From Deltaproteobacteria bacterium (GTDB taxonomy: Bacteria; Myxococcota_A; Polyangia; Polyangiales; Ga0077539): DNA of 64,000 bases. Both the position numbers and the translations under genes were made by a program. Below are positions 9,216 through 17,466 of the stretch, piece by piece. The stretch lies in NCBI GenBank assembly GCA_016704445.1, contig JADJAE010000008.1, positions 62,001-126,000 on the forward strand. The letters are read 5' to 3'. Numbering within the stretch: position 1 is the first letter of the stretch; every line of letters begins with the position of its first letter. The notes beneath the pieces are model-generated. The model made no database searches and was not told where the DNA came from. It was given only the letters and a program-made list of their open reading frames with translations.

Positions 9216-9459
9216 GTAACAGTTCAGAGGTGCAAGCCGCTCGTTTGACGCTGGGGTTCGCGCGTTGGCGCTCACCCCAGGCTATAACAGGTGACGACCC
9301 CCACGTTCGTGGGGGTCTTTCGAACAGGAATGCCACTTCGATGGAGCCCACTGCACATCGACTGGAACTTCCGGAAGGTCCATCGAGTTCCGGACGGGCC
9401 CGAACGCGGGTCGTCACCTGTGGGGGAAGATAACAGCGGCTTACCCGCTGAACTGTTAC
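9216..9459. mobile_element. 244-bp MITE-like element, IS66-type ends, no transposase
   Basis: The ends are perfect 12-bp inverted repeats, GTAACAGTTCAG at 9216-9227 and CTGAACTGTTAC at 9448-9459. They extend with one gap into a second matched block (AAGCCGCT at 9234-9241 against 9435-9442). The element is flanked by an exact 8-bp direct repeat. An 8-bp duplication with ends starting GTAA fits the IS66 family; that assignment is inference. There is no transposase-sized reading frame inside. The interior is visibly richer in A/T than the surroundings and is packed with further inverted repeats (9287-9300 against 9408-9421; 9251-9257 against 9274-9280; 9338-9345 against 9379-9386). Confidence 0.85.
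9296..9320 (+). terminator. Terminator-like hairpin inside the MITE
   Basis: A perfect 9-bp stem (GACCCCCAC with GTGGGGGTC) closes a 4-base loop at 9305-9308, and a short T run follows at 9318-9320. It could stop transcripts entering from the upstream lipoprotein gene. The T run is short, so strength is uncertain. Confidence 0.5.
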
Positions 9460-9467
9460 GTCGCGGC
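9460..9467. repeat. Right target-site duplication
   Basis: GTCGCGGC immediately after the right inverted repeat. It matches the left copy at 9208-9215 and is in frame with the downstream cytochrome sequence. Confidence 0.85.
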
Positions 9468-10767
9468 CGCCGCGCTGCTGCTGGGCTGCCGCGAGCCCGC
9501 TCCCCACTCCCCTCCCCCGGATCGCACGGCGGCGACCCCGGCCGTCGCATGGAGCGATCCATGGTTGTTGGAAGAGGGGCGGCGATACCTCGATGACCCG
9601 GCGCACCGACGCCGCAGCCTCGAGGCGTCGCTCACCCAACACGACAACAGCTACTCCCGACAGCGCCTCGACCACTATGCCCTCGGCGTCACCGGCTGGG
9701 ACCTCCTCCCCGTCTGGAACCCCGTCTCGGTCCCGGTCACCGACGCGCCCGCGGCCCCGCTCGACGGCGTCGCTCCGCTGTGGGACGGCCGCCGCCCCAC
9801 CACCGTGTCGGGATGGGTCGAGCTCGGTCGGGAGGTGTTCTTCCGATATCCCATGAGGGAGGAGTCGTACCTCGAACACGCCCTCTCCCGACCGGCCCTC
9901 GCCCGCTCCGTAGGGATCATTCAAGCGCCCGATGGCTCATGGCCCGGCGCGGTGCGCTTCCGTGACGTGGACGGCGAGGTGAAGGTCGGCCTCACCTGCG
10001 CGCTCTGCCACACCGACGTGAAGAACGGCGCGCTGGTGATAGGGAGGGCGCGGCGCTCATTCGACTACGGACGGATGCGCCTCGCCTACCACGCCGACAC
10101 CGGCGCCCCGCTGGACCCGGAGCTCGCGCGGAGGATGCGCACCTGGGGCCCGGGCCGCGCCGACGTCACCGAAGACCGGGACGAGGACCCGGTGTCCATC
10201 CCCGACTTCTGGGGCCTGCGAGAGCAGCAGTACCTCACCCAGGCAGGGACCATCCGGCACGTCGGTCCGGCGGCGCTGGCGATACGCCAGGAGACCCAGC
10301 TGCTGCACTCCAACCACGAGCGGGTGCGGCCGCCGAGGGAGCTCGCCTGGGCGCTCGCCATGTACCTCTACAGCCTGCGCGCTCCCGAGCGGCCGGCGGG
10401 TGATCCGGCGCTGGTCGCGAGGGGCGGGCGATTGTTCAATGAACATTGCAGCGAGTGCCATGGAAACGCCGCGGGGGGAGGTCCCCTGGTGACGGCGTCG
10501 AGGGTGGGAACCGACCCGGCTCTTGCCACAGGCCACGGCCGCGGGACCGGGCGCTATCGCCCATCGGCGCTCATCGCGGTCGGCGAGGCGGGTCCGTACC
10601 TCCATGACGGATCGGTCGCGACGCTGGAGGATCTCTTCTCCGCGGCGCGGCTGTCACCGGGCTACCGAGGCGTCAATGGCGTGGGGGCGGTGCCGGGGCA
10701 CCTGTGGGCGACCGACTGGAGCGGAGACGACCGCGCCGCGCTGCTGGCGTGGCTGCGGGCGCGCTGA

Positions 10768-12300
10768 TCAGTTGGCGGGGAAGGCGGTCCAGCCGGTCAT
10801 CCAGTTGGACGATGCGCCCGGTGGGACGGCGCCGAGAAAGGTGGCCGAGGTGTCGAAGAAGCCGTCATCGGGAGGCGTCGCAGCGCCCGTCGCCGCAGGG
10901 CTTCCCGTGGGGGGAGTGATGCCCGGCGCGGTGGCGTTGTAGGGAGCGGGGAGCATCGGGTCGACCCCGGCGCGGTTGCTCCGGGCGGCCTCGTTGAACC
11001 ACGCGCTCTCGTCGAAGGTGTCCGCGGCGTTGTCGAGGAAGTGCTGCATCCCATCCGACCCGTTGGACCAGATGATCGAGCTGGTGAACTGGAGTCGAGG
11101 GGCGGCGCCCGTGGCGAGGGCGAAGGTCGCGGAGTCGCGCACGTCGATACCCGACACAGGAAATCCTCCGAGGAGGAAGTTGGCCATTCGGGCGGCGGTT
11201 CCGCGGCGCAATACCACCGCGCGGTTGTTGGCAATGGAGACGGTGTTGCCAGGGCCGAGGATGGTGGCGTTGTAGATCGTGGGCTCGGAGACGGGCATGG
11301 CGGTGGCGACGTCGCGGTCGTTGTCGGCCTCGATGCCCGAGGGGTCGGACTCGCCCGACATGGCCGGGCCCTGCACCACGAGGAACTGCGCCTTGCCGCG
11401 CCACCCCTGGTCCCAGTCGAGGCCGTCGTCGTCGGACTGGGTCATCACGGCGTGGCGGAGGTTGGCGGTGCCGCCGAAGAGCTCGATGCCGTCGTCGGCG
11501 CCGCGGTGAACCTGGACGTAGTCGAGCGTCGTGCCCGACCCGCAGGCGCAGACCGTGAGCCCGTTGAGCTCGTTGTTGGTCGAGAGCGTGTAGCCCGCGA
11601 ACTCGATGCGCACATAGCGGAGCGTGCCGCAGTTGGAGGCGTCGTCGGGGGTCGCGCCGCCGCCGTAGCGTCCGCGCATGTCGGTGGAGTCCAGGCCCTC
11701 GAGCTGGTTGGTCCCGGTGGCGCCGGTCATGTTGGCGCTGTCGTTGATGGCGGCGTTGCCGAGCAGCACCACGCCGCCCCAGTCGCCGGAGCGGCGCATC
11801 CCGACCGGGCGGTTGCTGGTGAACACGATGGGCTGCGCGGCGGTGCCGGCGGCCTCCAGCCGGGCGCCGCGGGTGATGATGATCGCCGACTGGGGGCTTG
11901 CGCCGCGGATGGTGGTTCCGGGCCCGATGGTGAGCACCGCGGGCGCCATCACGAAGGTCGGAGAGGGGTTGTCGATGACGTAGGTGTGGGAGCAATCCCA
12001 GGTGGTGCTGGCCGTGATGGTGGCCGTGGAGATACGGACCTCGGTGGGGTTCGTCGGGCACGCCGCGCCCGCATCGGTGACCGGAGCGCCAGCGTCGGAA
12101 GCGCCAGAGTCGGTCACTGGAGTGCCAGAGTCGGTCACTGGAGTGCCAGAGTCGGTCACTGGAGTGCCAGAGTCGGTGCCGGCGTCGCGGGCGGGGTTCT
12201 GCATGATGTCGCCAGAGTCGTCGCTACATCCCACGAGGCAGAGAGAGGGAGCGAGAAGGGCGGCGATGAGCGCGGGGTTCAGGATCTTCGTGTAGCGCAT
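10768..12300 (-). CDS. Beta-helix surface lipoprotein of a TonB operon
   Basis: 510 residues. The lipoprotein signal ends LCLVGC, then TDSGTPV spacer repeats, then a right-handed beta-helix domain. The order of conserved patches (CSHTYVIDNPSPTF, an I-R-G-A-S turn, WGGVVLLGNA, LEGLDSTDMRGRYGG, ELNGLTVCACGSGT, DDGLDWDQGWRGKAQF) matches a widespread family of unnamed surface proteins found in Bacteroidota and Proteobacteria beside TonB-dependent receptors. It is last in the exbB-exbD-tonB-receptor run, 258 bp behind the receptor gene. A role as a surface partner that captures the receptor's ligand is inference. The ATG at 12300 has a strong ribosome site (12305-12312) and begins the signal peptide. 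Confidence 0.78.
   Translation of the reverse strand: MRYTKILNPALIAALLAPSLCLVGCSDDSGDIMQNPARDAGTDSGTPVTDSGTPVTDSGTPVTDSGASDAGAPVTDAGAACPTNPTEVRISTATITASTTWDCSHTYVIDNPSPTFVMAPAVLTIGPGTTIRGASPQSAIIITRGARLEAAGTAAQPIVFTSNRPVGMRRSGDWGGVVLLGNAAINDSANMTGATGTNQLEGLDSTDMRGRYGGGATPDDASNCGTLRYVRIEFAGYTLSTNNELNGLTVCACGSGTTLDYVQVHRGADDGIELFGGTANLRHAVMTQSDDDGLDWDQGWRGKAQFLVVQGPAMSGESDPSGIEADNDRDVATAMPVSEPTIYNATILGPGNTVSIANNRAVVLRRGTAARMANFLLGGFPVSGIDVRDSATFALATGAAPRLQFTSSIIWSNGSDGMQHFLDNAADTFDESAWFNEAARSNRAGVDPMLPAPYNATAPGITPPTGSPAATGAATPPDDGFFDTSATFLGAVPPGASSNWMTGWTAFPAN
12111..12173 (-). repeat. Three 21-bp coding tandem repeats
   Basis: The unit starts CGGTCACTGGAGTGCCAGAG and repeats at 12111, 12132 and 12153 with no visible differences. 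It encodes the 7-residue spacer unit TDSGTPV of the beta-helix lipoprotein. Confidence 0.85.
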
Positions 12301-12304
12301 TGGA

Positions 12305-12312
12305 CCTCCTCC
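12305..12312 (-). promoter_or_regulatory. Ribosome binding site for the beta-helix lipoprotein
   Basis: Read on the minus strand this is GGAGGAGG, a near-perfect anti-16S match 4-7 bases before the ATG at 12300. It fixes the start of that gene and is one of the strongest such sites in the window. Confidence 0.75.
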
Positions 12313-12558
12313 ATGGACAACGCTTCGTTGTCGGTCGGTTCGTCGAGGGGGAGTGCGCGGGGGGGGGCGGGGGGGGGGGCCGGGCGGGCGGGGCAGCGAT
12401 AAAGGCCGCGCCTCGCGGTGGGCGCCTCGCGGCAGTGAAGCGTGGCGACTTCGCCCGAACGGGGCGGTCCTGTTGCCCGGTGAAGTTGGCGCCAGCGCAG
12501 GGCGGCTTGACCACCGTGCTCCGGCCGATGGGGTGGTGTCGGAAGAAGATGTGCTCAA

Positions 12559-15330
12559 TCAATACGTCCAGGCGAGGCGCAGCGTGACGCTGGTGGCCGC
12601 CTGCGGGGCGCGCAGCACGTAGCCCCCCTGCTCCAGCTCGGCGGGCTGCCAGGCGAGGTTGCGGCCGACCACCCGGAGCGTGAGCCCGGGGCGCAGCTCG
12701 GCGGAGACCGTCGCGTCGAGCTGGTGCACCGGCCGGGCGTACACGTCGGGGAAGCCGCGGATGCCGACCTCCTCGATGCGCGGCCCGAAGAGGTTGTAGT
12801 AGACGAAGGCCGAGACGCGCCCTCCCCTCGGCTGCCAGCCGAGCGAGACGTTGGCCAGGTAGGGAGACTGGCCCGCGAGCGGGCGCTCGGCGTTGGTGGC
12901 CTTGCCCTGCTGGTCGGGACCGAGCCTCACCGACGAGTGGATCAGCGCGACGTTGGCCCCCAGCACGAAGGAGCGAAGCGAAGGGGCGATGCGACCGAGG
13001 TTGATGCGGCCTTCGATCTCGGCGCCCAGGTTGCGCGCCCCCGCGGCGTTGACGAAGGAGAGGTTGCCGTCGTTGTCGCGCACCTGCGGCTCGATGGGGC
13101 CGTCGAACTCCTTGGCGAAGAGGGAGACCGCCAGCACCTCGTCGGAGGTGGGAAACCACTCCCAGCGGAGGTCGGCGTTGTGGATGAACGTGCGCTGCAG
13201 CGCCGGGTTGCCCACGATCGAGCGGTTGCGGATGAAGTCCTCGTAGTTGATCGGGGCGAGCTCGCGAACGAGCGGCCGGGCGATGGTTCCGCCGTAGGCC
13301 GCGCGGAGGTTCATGCGGGGAGAGAGGGCCCACACGACGGCGCCGGAGGGCAGCACGTCGGAGTCGGTGCGGTCGACGTAGCGGGAGGGCGCGTTGGCCC
13401 CCGCGCCGAAGGGAGAGTTGGGGTCGAGCGACTGGTGGAAGGACTCGAAGCGGGCGCCCGCGATGAAGCGCAGCCGGTCGCGCGCCGTGGAGAGGTCGAG
13501 GCGCAGATAGGGGGCGTAGGACTGGCTCGCCCACGCGTAGCTGTCCGTCGGCGTAGTGCGCTCCTGGAACTCCAATCCGCCAGCGCGGAGGTTCTCCGAC
13601 GCGAAGAGCTGCTCGGGGCCGAGGAAGGCGCTCTCCGAGGGGAGCCCCGCGTTCTCGTAGGTGAAGCGCCGCGTCTGGAAGCTACGGTCGGAGAGGCGCA
13701 CCATCGCCCCGCCGCGCAGCGTGAGCCGGGAGATGGGGACGGTGACGTCGAGGCGGCCGCCGACCTCGCGGCTGCCGAGGTCGCTGAAGAGCCTGCCGAC
13801 GGAGCCTTCGCCCACGGCGATGCGGTAGCCCTGCGGGTCCTGCTGGTAGGTGAGCGTGCGGTTGTCGGGCTCGGAGCGCTGGCCGTGAGAGCCGAAGACC
13901 TGCCACTGCACCCGAGAGCGGCCGGGGAGCTGCTGGTGGTCGCCGATGAGCTGCCCGAAGAAGAGCGAGCGCTGCACGAGCCGTAGCTGTCGGGCGGAGA
14001 GCTCCACCCCGGCGGTCTCGTTGTACCCCGAGCGAACGCGCGTCTCGTCGTCGGAGGACTGGTTCCAGAGGGTGACGAGGGAGAGCGAGTGGTGCTCCGC
14101 GGGGGAGAAGCTCGCGGTGGCCAGCGCGCCCCAGAGGACGCTCTCGGTGGCGGACTCCTGCGCGAGGGTCTCCCGCACCCCGAGCACGCCGTCGCTCAGG
14201 CGCAGCGAGCGGATGGTCTCGTCCACGCGCCGCACGGTGTTGCCGTAGCTGAAGCTGAAGAGAAACCCGAGCGGCCGCCCTCGGAGGCGCAGCGTGTCGC
14301 CGACGGTGACGCTCCCCGAGAGGTTGGGCCGGGGGAGCGAGCGCTGGACGCTCCAGTTGTTCTGGAAGGTGCGGGCCACCGAGGCGATGTCCTCGGCGGA
14401 GAGGCCGCGGTTGCCGGGGCGCAGCAGCACCGGCGGAACCGACGAGGGGAGCGCCCGGGTGCCGTCGTCGAAGCCGAGCGCGTCGAGGCCGCCGCCGCGA
14501 GAGGAGAGCACCCGGCCGGTGTGGGTGTTGGTGTCGGCGCCCGCGGAGAGCGAGAGCTGCAGCAGCAGGCGCTGCGGGAAGTCGCGGGTGGTGAGGCCGA
14601 GCGATCCGCCGGCGAAGTCGCCGGGCATGTCGGGGGTGAAGGTCTTGTTGAGCGTGAGGCTGTTGAGAAGGCTCGCGGGGAAGAGGTCGAGCTGCACACC
14701 GGGCTGGTCGGGGTCCGTCGGAGGGAGCGGCGCGCCGTTGAGGAGGGCGTTGACGTAGCGGCCGCCGAGGCCCCGCACGACGACGAAGTTCTGGTCGCGG
14801 AGGCTCACCCCGACGACGCGTCGGATGGAGTCGCTCGCGGTGGTGTCGGGGGAGCGGGCGATCTCCTGGGCGCTCACCCCGTCGCTCACCGAGGCCGACT
14901 GGCGGCGCTGCTCGAGCACCGTCGCGGCGGTGCCGGTGTCGGCGCGCCCGGCGACGATGGCCTCCTGGGGGGGGCCCACCTCGCGAGACTCCAGCGTGAC
15001 CTCGATGCGCGCCGCGCGCCCGCGGCGGACGAGCACGTTCTCGACGCGCACCGGGAGGTGCAGGCCCGCGAAGACCCGCACCGTGCGCACGCCAGGGGCC
15101 GCGGGCAGCACGAAGCGGCCGTCGACGTCGCTGAGCACCACGGTGCCGTCGCCGCCCACGACGCGAACCTGCGCGTCGGCGATGGGCGCGCGGGTGGCGC
15201 CGTCGGTGACGCGGCCGGTGATGACCGTGTCCGAGGGAGCGGCCTCGGTGGTCTGCGCGAGCGCGCTCGCGGGGAGCACCGCCGACGCCGCGAGGAGCAG
15301 CGGGAGCGAGCGGACGAGGCGATGGGCCAT
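12559..15330 (-). CDS. TonB-dependent outer-membrane receptor
   Basis: 923 residues with a cleavable signal peptide ending ASALAQ (about residue 26). Next comes a carboxypeptidase-regulatory-like beta domain at about 30-110 (ITGRVTDGATRAPIADAQV). Then comes a plug domain at about 135-255 (SDGVSAQEIARSPDTTASD, VVVRGLGGRYVNALLNGAP) and a large beta-barrel that ends in an aromatic residue (RLAWTY), as outer-membrane barrels do. Ligand import across the outer membrane is driven by TonB-ExbB-ExbD, whose genes lie directly upstream. The ATG is at the end of tonB with a 1-base overlap. The ligand cannot be read from the sequence, and no Fur box or riboswitch was seen to suggest iron or cobalamin. 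Confidence 0.9.
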   Translation of the reverse strand: MAHRLVRSLPLLLAASAVLPASALAQTTEAAPSDTVITGRVTDGATRAPIADAQVRVVGGDGTVVLSDVDGRFVLPAAPGVRTVRVFAGLHLPVRVENVLVRRGRAARIEVTLESREVGPPQEAIVAGRADTGTAATVLEQRRQSASVSDGVSAQEIARSPDTTASDSIRRVVGVSLRDQNFVVVRGLGGRYVNALLNGAPLPPTDPDQPGVQLDLFPASLLNSLTLNKTFTPDMPGDFAGGSLGLTTRDFPQRLLLQLSLSAGADTNTHTGRVLSSRGGGLDALGFDDGTRALPSSVPPVLLRPGNRGLSAEDIASVARTFQNNWSVQRSLPRPNLSGSVTVGDTLRLRGRPLGFLFSFSYGNTVRRVDETIRSLRLSDGVLGVRETLAQESATESVLWGALATASFSPAEHHSLSLVTLWNQSSDDETRVRSGYNETAGVELSARQLRLVQRSLFFGQLIGDHQQLPGRSRVQWQVFGSHGQRSEPDNRTLTYQQDPQGYRIAVGEGSVGRLFSDLGSREVGGRLDVTVPISRLTLRGGAMVRLSDRSFQTRRFTYENAGLPSESAFLGPEQLFASENLRAGGLEFQERTTPTDSYAWASQSYAPYLRLDLSTARDRLRFIAGARFESFHQSLDPNSPFGAGANAPSRYVDRTDSDVLPSGAVVWALSPRMNLRAAYGGTIARPLVRELAPINYEDFIRNRSIVGNPALQRTFIHNADLRWEWFPTSDEVLAVSLFAKEFDGPIEPQVRDNDGNLSFVNAAGARNLGAEIEGRINLGRIAPSLRSFVLGANVALIHSSVRLGPDQQGKATNAERPLAGQSPYLANVSLGWQPRGGRVSAFVYYNLFGPRIEEVGIRGFPDVYARPVHQLDATVSAELRPGLTLRVVGRNLAWQPAELEQGGYVLRAPQAATSVTLRLAWTY

Positions 15331-16130
15331 CAGAGGTTCTCCAGGCGGAAGGGGACGCGCACGATCTGGTAGACGGCGAGGGCCTGGCCATCGACGGTGG
15401 CGGGGCGGAAGCGCCAGTGGCGCAGCGCCTCGCGCACCAGCGCGTCGAAGTCGGGGTGACCGCGGAGGATCTCCACCGCGCTGACGGAGCCGTCCTCGTC
15501 GACGACGACGCGGGCGACCACCTCGGCCTGCACCCCGCTGCGGCGCGCTCCATCGGGGTAGGCCGGCATCGGCCGATCGAGCGCGACCGGGGGGACGGCC
15601 TCCTCGGGGATCTGCACCGGGCCGCGACGCCCGGTGCCCGCGTGGATGGGCTCCACGGGCTCCGGCTCCGGCGCGGGGGGCATCACCGGGGCGCCGCCTC
15701 CGTTGCCGACGACGCCGCCCTGGAAGTCGTTGTTGTCGCCAACGGGCATCTCGTCGCCGCCCGCTCCGCCGTTGCCTGGCGCGGCGAGCACGTGAGGAGC
15801 CGCCGTGCGACCCGCTCGACCGGGGCGACGGGAGGGCGTCCTCGCGGCGGCGGGTCGTGCCGCGCGAGGCTGCGCCGCGGGGCTTGGAGGCGGGGTGCGC
15901 GGCGGAGGAGGCGTCGCGGGGGGAGGTCGGCGAGGCGGCGGCGCCTCGAGCTCGATGATGGTCGGAGGGATCACCCCGGCCTTCACTCCGATGAAGGTTC
16001 CCACCACGCCGAGGGCCACGAAGGCCGCCGCGTGCGCCGCGAAGGACACCGCCCAGGCGCGAGCCGGGGGCTTGCGGAAGACCGAGCTCCCGGCGAACCC
16101 GTCGTCGTCGTCGAGCAGCGCCTCGCTCAC
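15330..16130 (-). CDS. tonB: TonB energy transducer
   Basis: 266 residues. A short cytoplasmic N-terminus is followed by one membrane anchor at about 27-47 (SFAAHAAAFVALGVV, with the conserved His). A Pro-rich periplasmic spacer rich in PPP and RPP runs at about 60-110. The C-terminal TonB domain lies at about 185-266 with the typical PAYPDGARRSGVQ start and a HWRFRPATVDG turn. It links ExbB/ExbD to the receptor encoded next. It overlaps exbD by 4 bases and the receptor gene by 1, so the set is one transcript. It is probably dedicated to this receptor. Confidence 0.9.
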   Translation of the reverse strand: MSEALLDDDDGFAGSSVFRKPPARAWAVSFAAHAAAFVALGVVGTFIGVKAGVIPPTIIELEAPPPRRPPPATPPPPRTPPPSPAAQPRAARPAAARTPSRRPGRAGRTAAPHVLAAPGNGGAGGDEMPVGDNNDFQGGVVGNGGGAPVMPPAPEPEPVEPIHAGTGRRGPVQIPEEAVPPVALDRPMPAYPDGARRSGVQAEVVARVVVDEDGSVSAVEILRGHPDFDALVREALRHWRFRPATVDGQALAVYQIVRVPFRLENL

Positions 16131-16549
16131 CGCGCGGGCTCCGACGGGGGTTCGGTCTGGATCGCGAAGTGGGTCACGCCCGCCTGGCGCACGAGGTCGA
16201 TCACCTCGGTGACCCGCCCGTGGATGACGTTGCGGTCGGCCGCGATGACCGCGCGGATCTCGTGGTCGGCCTCCCAGCGGCGCTGGAGCTCGGCGCGGAG
16301 CTCGACCTCGGTGGCGGGCTGCCCGTCGAGGAAGAGCCGCTGCTCGCGGTCGATGGCGATGGAGGCGAGGCGCACCTCCGCGGCCGACTGGCTGGTCGCG
16401 GCCTGCGGCAGGTCCACCGGGATCTGCTGCGACACGATGTACTTCGCCGTGACCATGAAGATGATCAGCAGCACGAGCGCGATGTCGACGAAGGGCGTGA
16501 CGTTGATCCCGCCGATCTCGTCGTCCTGGGCTTGCGAGTGGCCGGCCAT
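16127..16549 (-). CDS. exbD: ExbD/TolR biopolymer transport protein
   Basis: 140 residues: a short N-terminus (DDEIGGINVTPFVDI, containing the membrane Asp needed for proton flow), one membrane helix at about 19-38, and a small periplasmic domain. It forms the proton channel with ExbB that powers TonB. The ATG at 16549 gives the normal ExbD length. It is four bases after exbB and overlaps tonB by four bases. Confidence 0.92.
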   Translation of the reverse strand: MAGHSQAQDDEIGGINVTPFVDIALVLLIIFMVTAKYIVSQQIPVDLPQAATSQSAAEVRLASIAIDREQRLFLDGQPATEVELRAELQRRWEADHEIRAVIAADRNVIHGRVTEVIDLVRQAGVTHFAIQTEPPSEPAR

Positions 16550-16553
16550 GACC

Positions 16554-17291
16554 TCAGCTCGCCTCCGCCACGGGGACGATCTCCGCGTGGCCGTGGATGC
16601 GCGTCGGCGCCGGGTGCACCGCCTGGGTGGGGGCGTGGGCATAGGCGAGCACGAGCTGCGTGAGCGCCTCGGTGTCCGTCAGCATCGACTTGATGCGCCG
16701 CTGGAAGTAGTTGAAGGCCGCGACGGCGGGGATCGCCACGAGCAGCCCGATGGCGGTCGCCACCAGCGCCTCGGCGATGGTTCCCATCACCCGCCCGGTG
16801 GCCGACGCCGCCGCGGCCGCAGCCGCCGCGCCCCGGACGCCCGCCGGGGGCTTGAGCGCGTCGAAGGCCTGGATGATCCCGATGACGGTGCCGAAGAGCC
16901 CGACGAAGGGGGCGTTGTTGCCGACGGTGTTGAGAAACGCGAGGCGCCGCTCGAGCTCGCGCCGCACCCGCGCGAGGCTGCTGACCATCACGCACTCGGC
17001 CGCGTCGGCGCCGCGGGATACCTCGCGCAGACCGGAGAGCGCCACCAGCGCCGCGGGCGACGGGGAGGCGCGCAGTGCCTTGGCCGCGCCGGAGAGGTCG
17101 CCCTTGCGGAGCAGCGCCTCGAAGCGGGACGCGAGCCCGTCGAGGTCATCGCGCAGCGAGCGGTAGTAGCGCGCCCGCTCGATCATGATGGAGACCGAGA
17201 CGAACGACAGGCCGATGAGCACCCACATGACCCACTCCGCGCCCATCATCGCGAAGGAGGTGAACAGCTTGATGAGCGAGAACCCGTGCAT
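16554..17291 (-). CDS. exbB: ExbB/TolQ/MotA proton channel protein
   Basis: 245 residues with three membrane segments: about 15-35 near the N-terminus, and a pair at about 125-200 containing FVGLFGTVIGIIQAF and VATAIGLLVAIPAVAAFNYF, the typical ExbB/TolQ core. It makes the pentameric inner-membrane channel around ExbD. As first gene of the five-gene TonB run it should carry the promoter, somewhere in the 175 bp upstream (17292-17466). I see no certain motif there. An Ala-rich insert (about 145-160) in the loop before the last helix is unusual. Confidence 0.92.
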   Translation of the reverse strand: MHGFSLIKLFTSFAMMGAEWVMWVLIGLSFVSVSIMIERARYYRSLRDDLDGLASRFEALLRKGDLSGAAKALRASPSPAALVALSGLREVSRGADAAECVMVSSLARVRRELERRLAFLNTVGNNAPFVGLFGTVIGIIQAFDALKPPAGVRGAAAAAAAASATGRVMGTIAEALVATAIGLLVAIPAVAAFNYFQRRIKSMLTDTEALTQLVLAYAHAPTQAVHPAPTRIHGHAEIVPVAEAS

Positions 17292-17466
17292 GGCAGTCCC
17301 TGTCTGCGCCGCCGGTTGAGGTTCTGTGAGCTCCGGTGGCGCGGTGACAGGGTTTAGCCTCGCGGCGTGAGGGCCTCGCGGACTCCGCGCGACAAGCTGT
17401 CGACAGGTGTTGCTCGGTCTCGTGACGACGTGACCGCCGCGTGACGCGACCGTGTCGCGGTGGGCG

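Larger units (their letters stand above)
9187..10767 (+). pseudogene. Di-haem cytochrome c lipoprotein gene split by a 244-bp insertion
   Basis: Removing 9216-9467 (the element plus one target duplication, 252 bp) joins the ATG at 9187 in frame to the downstream part and yields a normal lipoprotein start, MSARSVTVAAAALLLGC, and a protein of about 442 residues. With the element present, the frame from 9187 stops at once at TAA (9217-9219), the second to fourth bases of the left repeat. The downstream part is open from 9295 but has no ATG, GTG or TTG until a TTG at 9565, beyond the signal peptide. The body carries two haem motifs, CALCH (near 10010) and CSECH (near 10450), in a cytochrome c / di-haem peroxidase-like layout. 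It would be a periplasmic electron carrier or peroxidase-like protein. As it stands the exported form cannot be made unless a non-standard start such as CTG is used. Confidence 0.82.

Noticed and set aside
9291..9596. Small open frame inside the MITE as a possible transposase or toxin
   Set aside because: It is open by chance, runs past the element's end into the cytochrome gene, and has no known motif or ribosome site.
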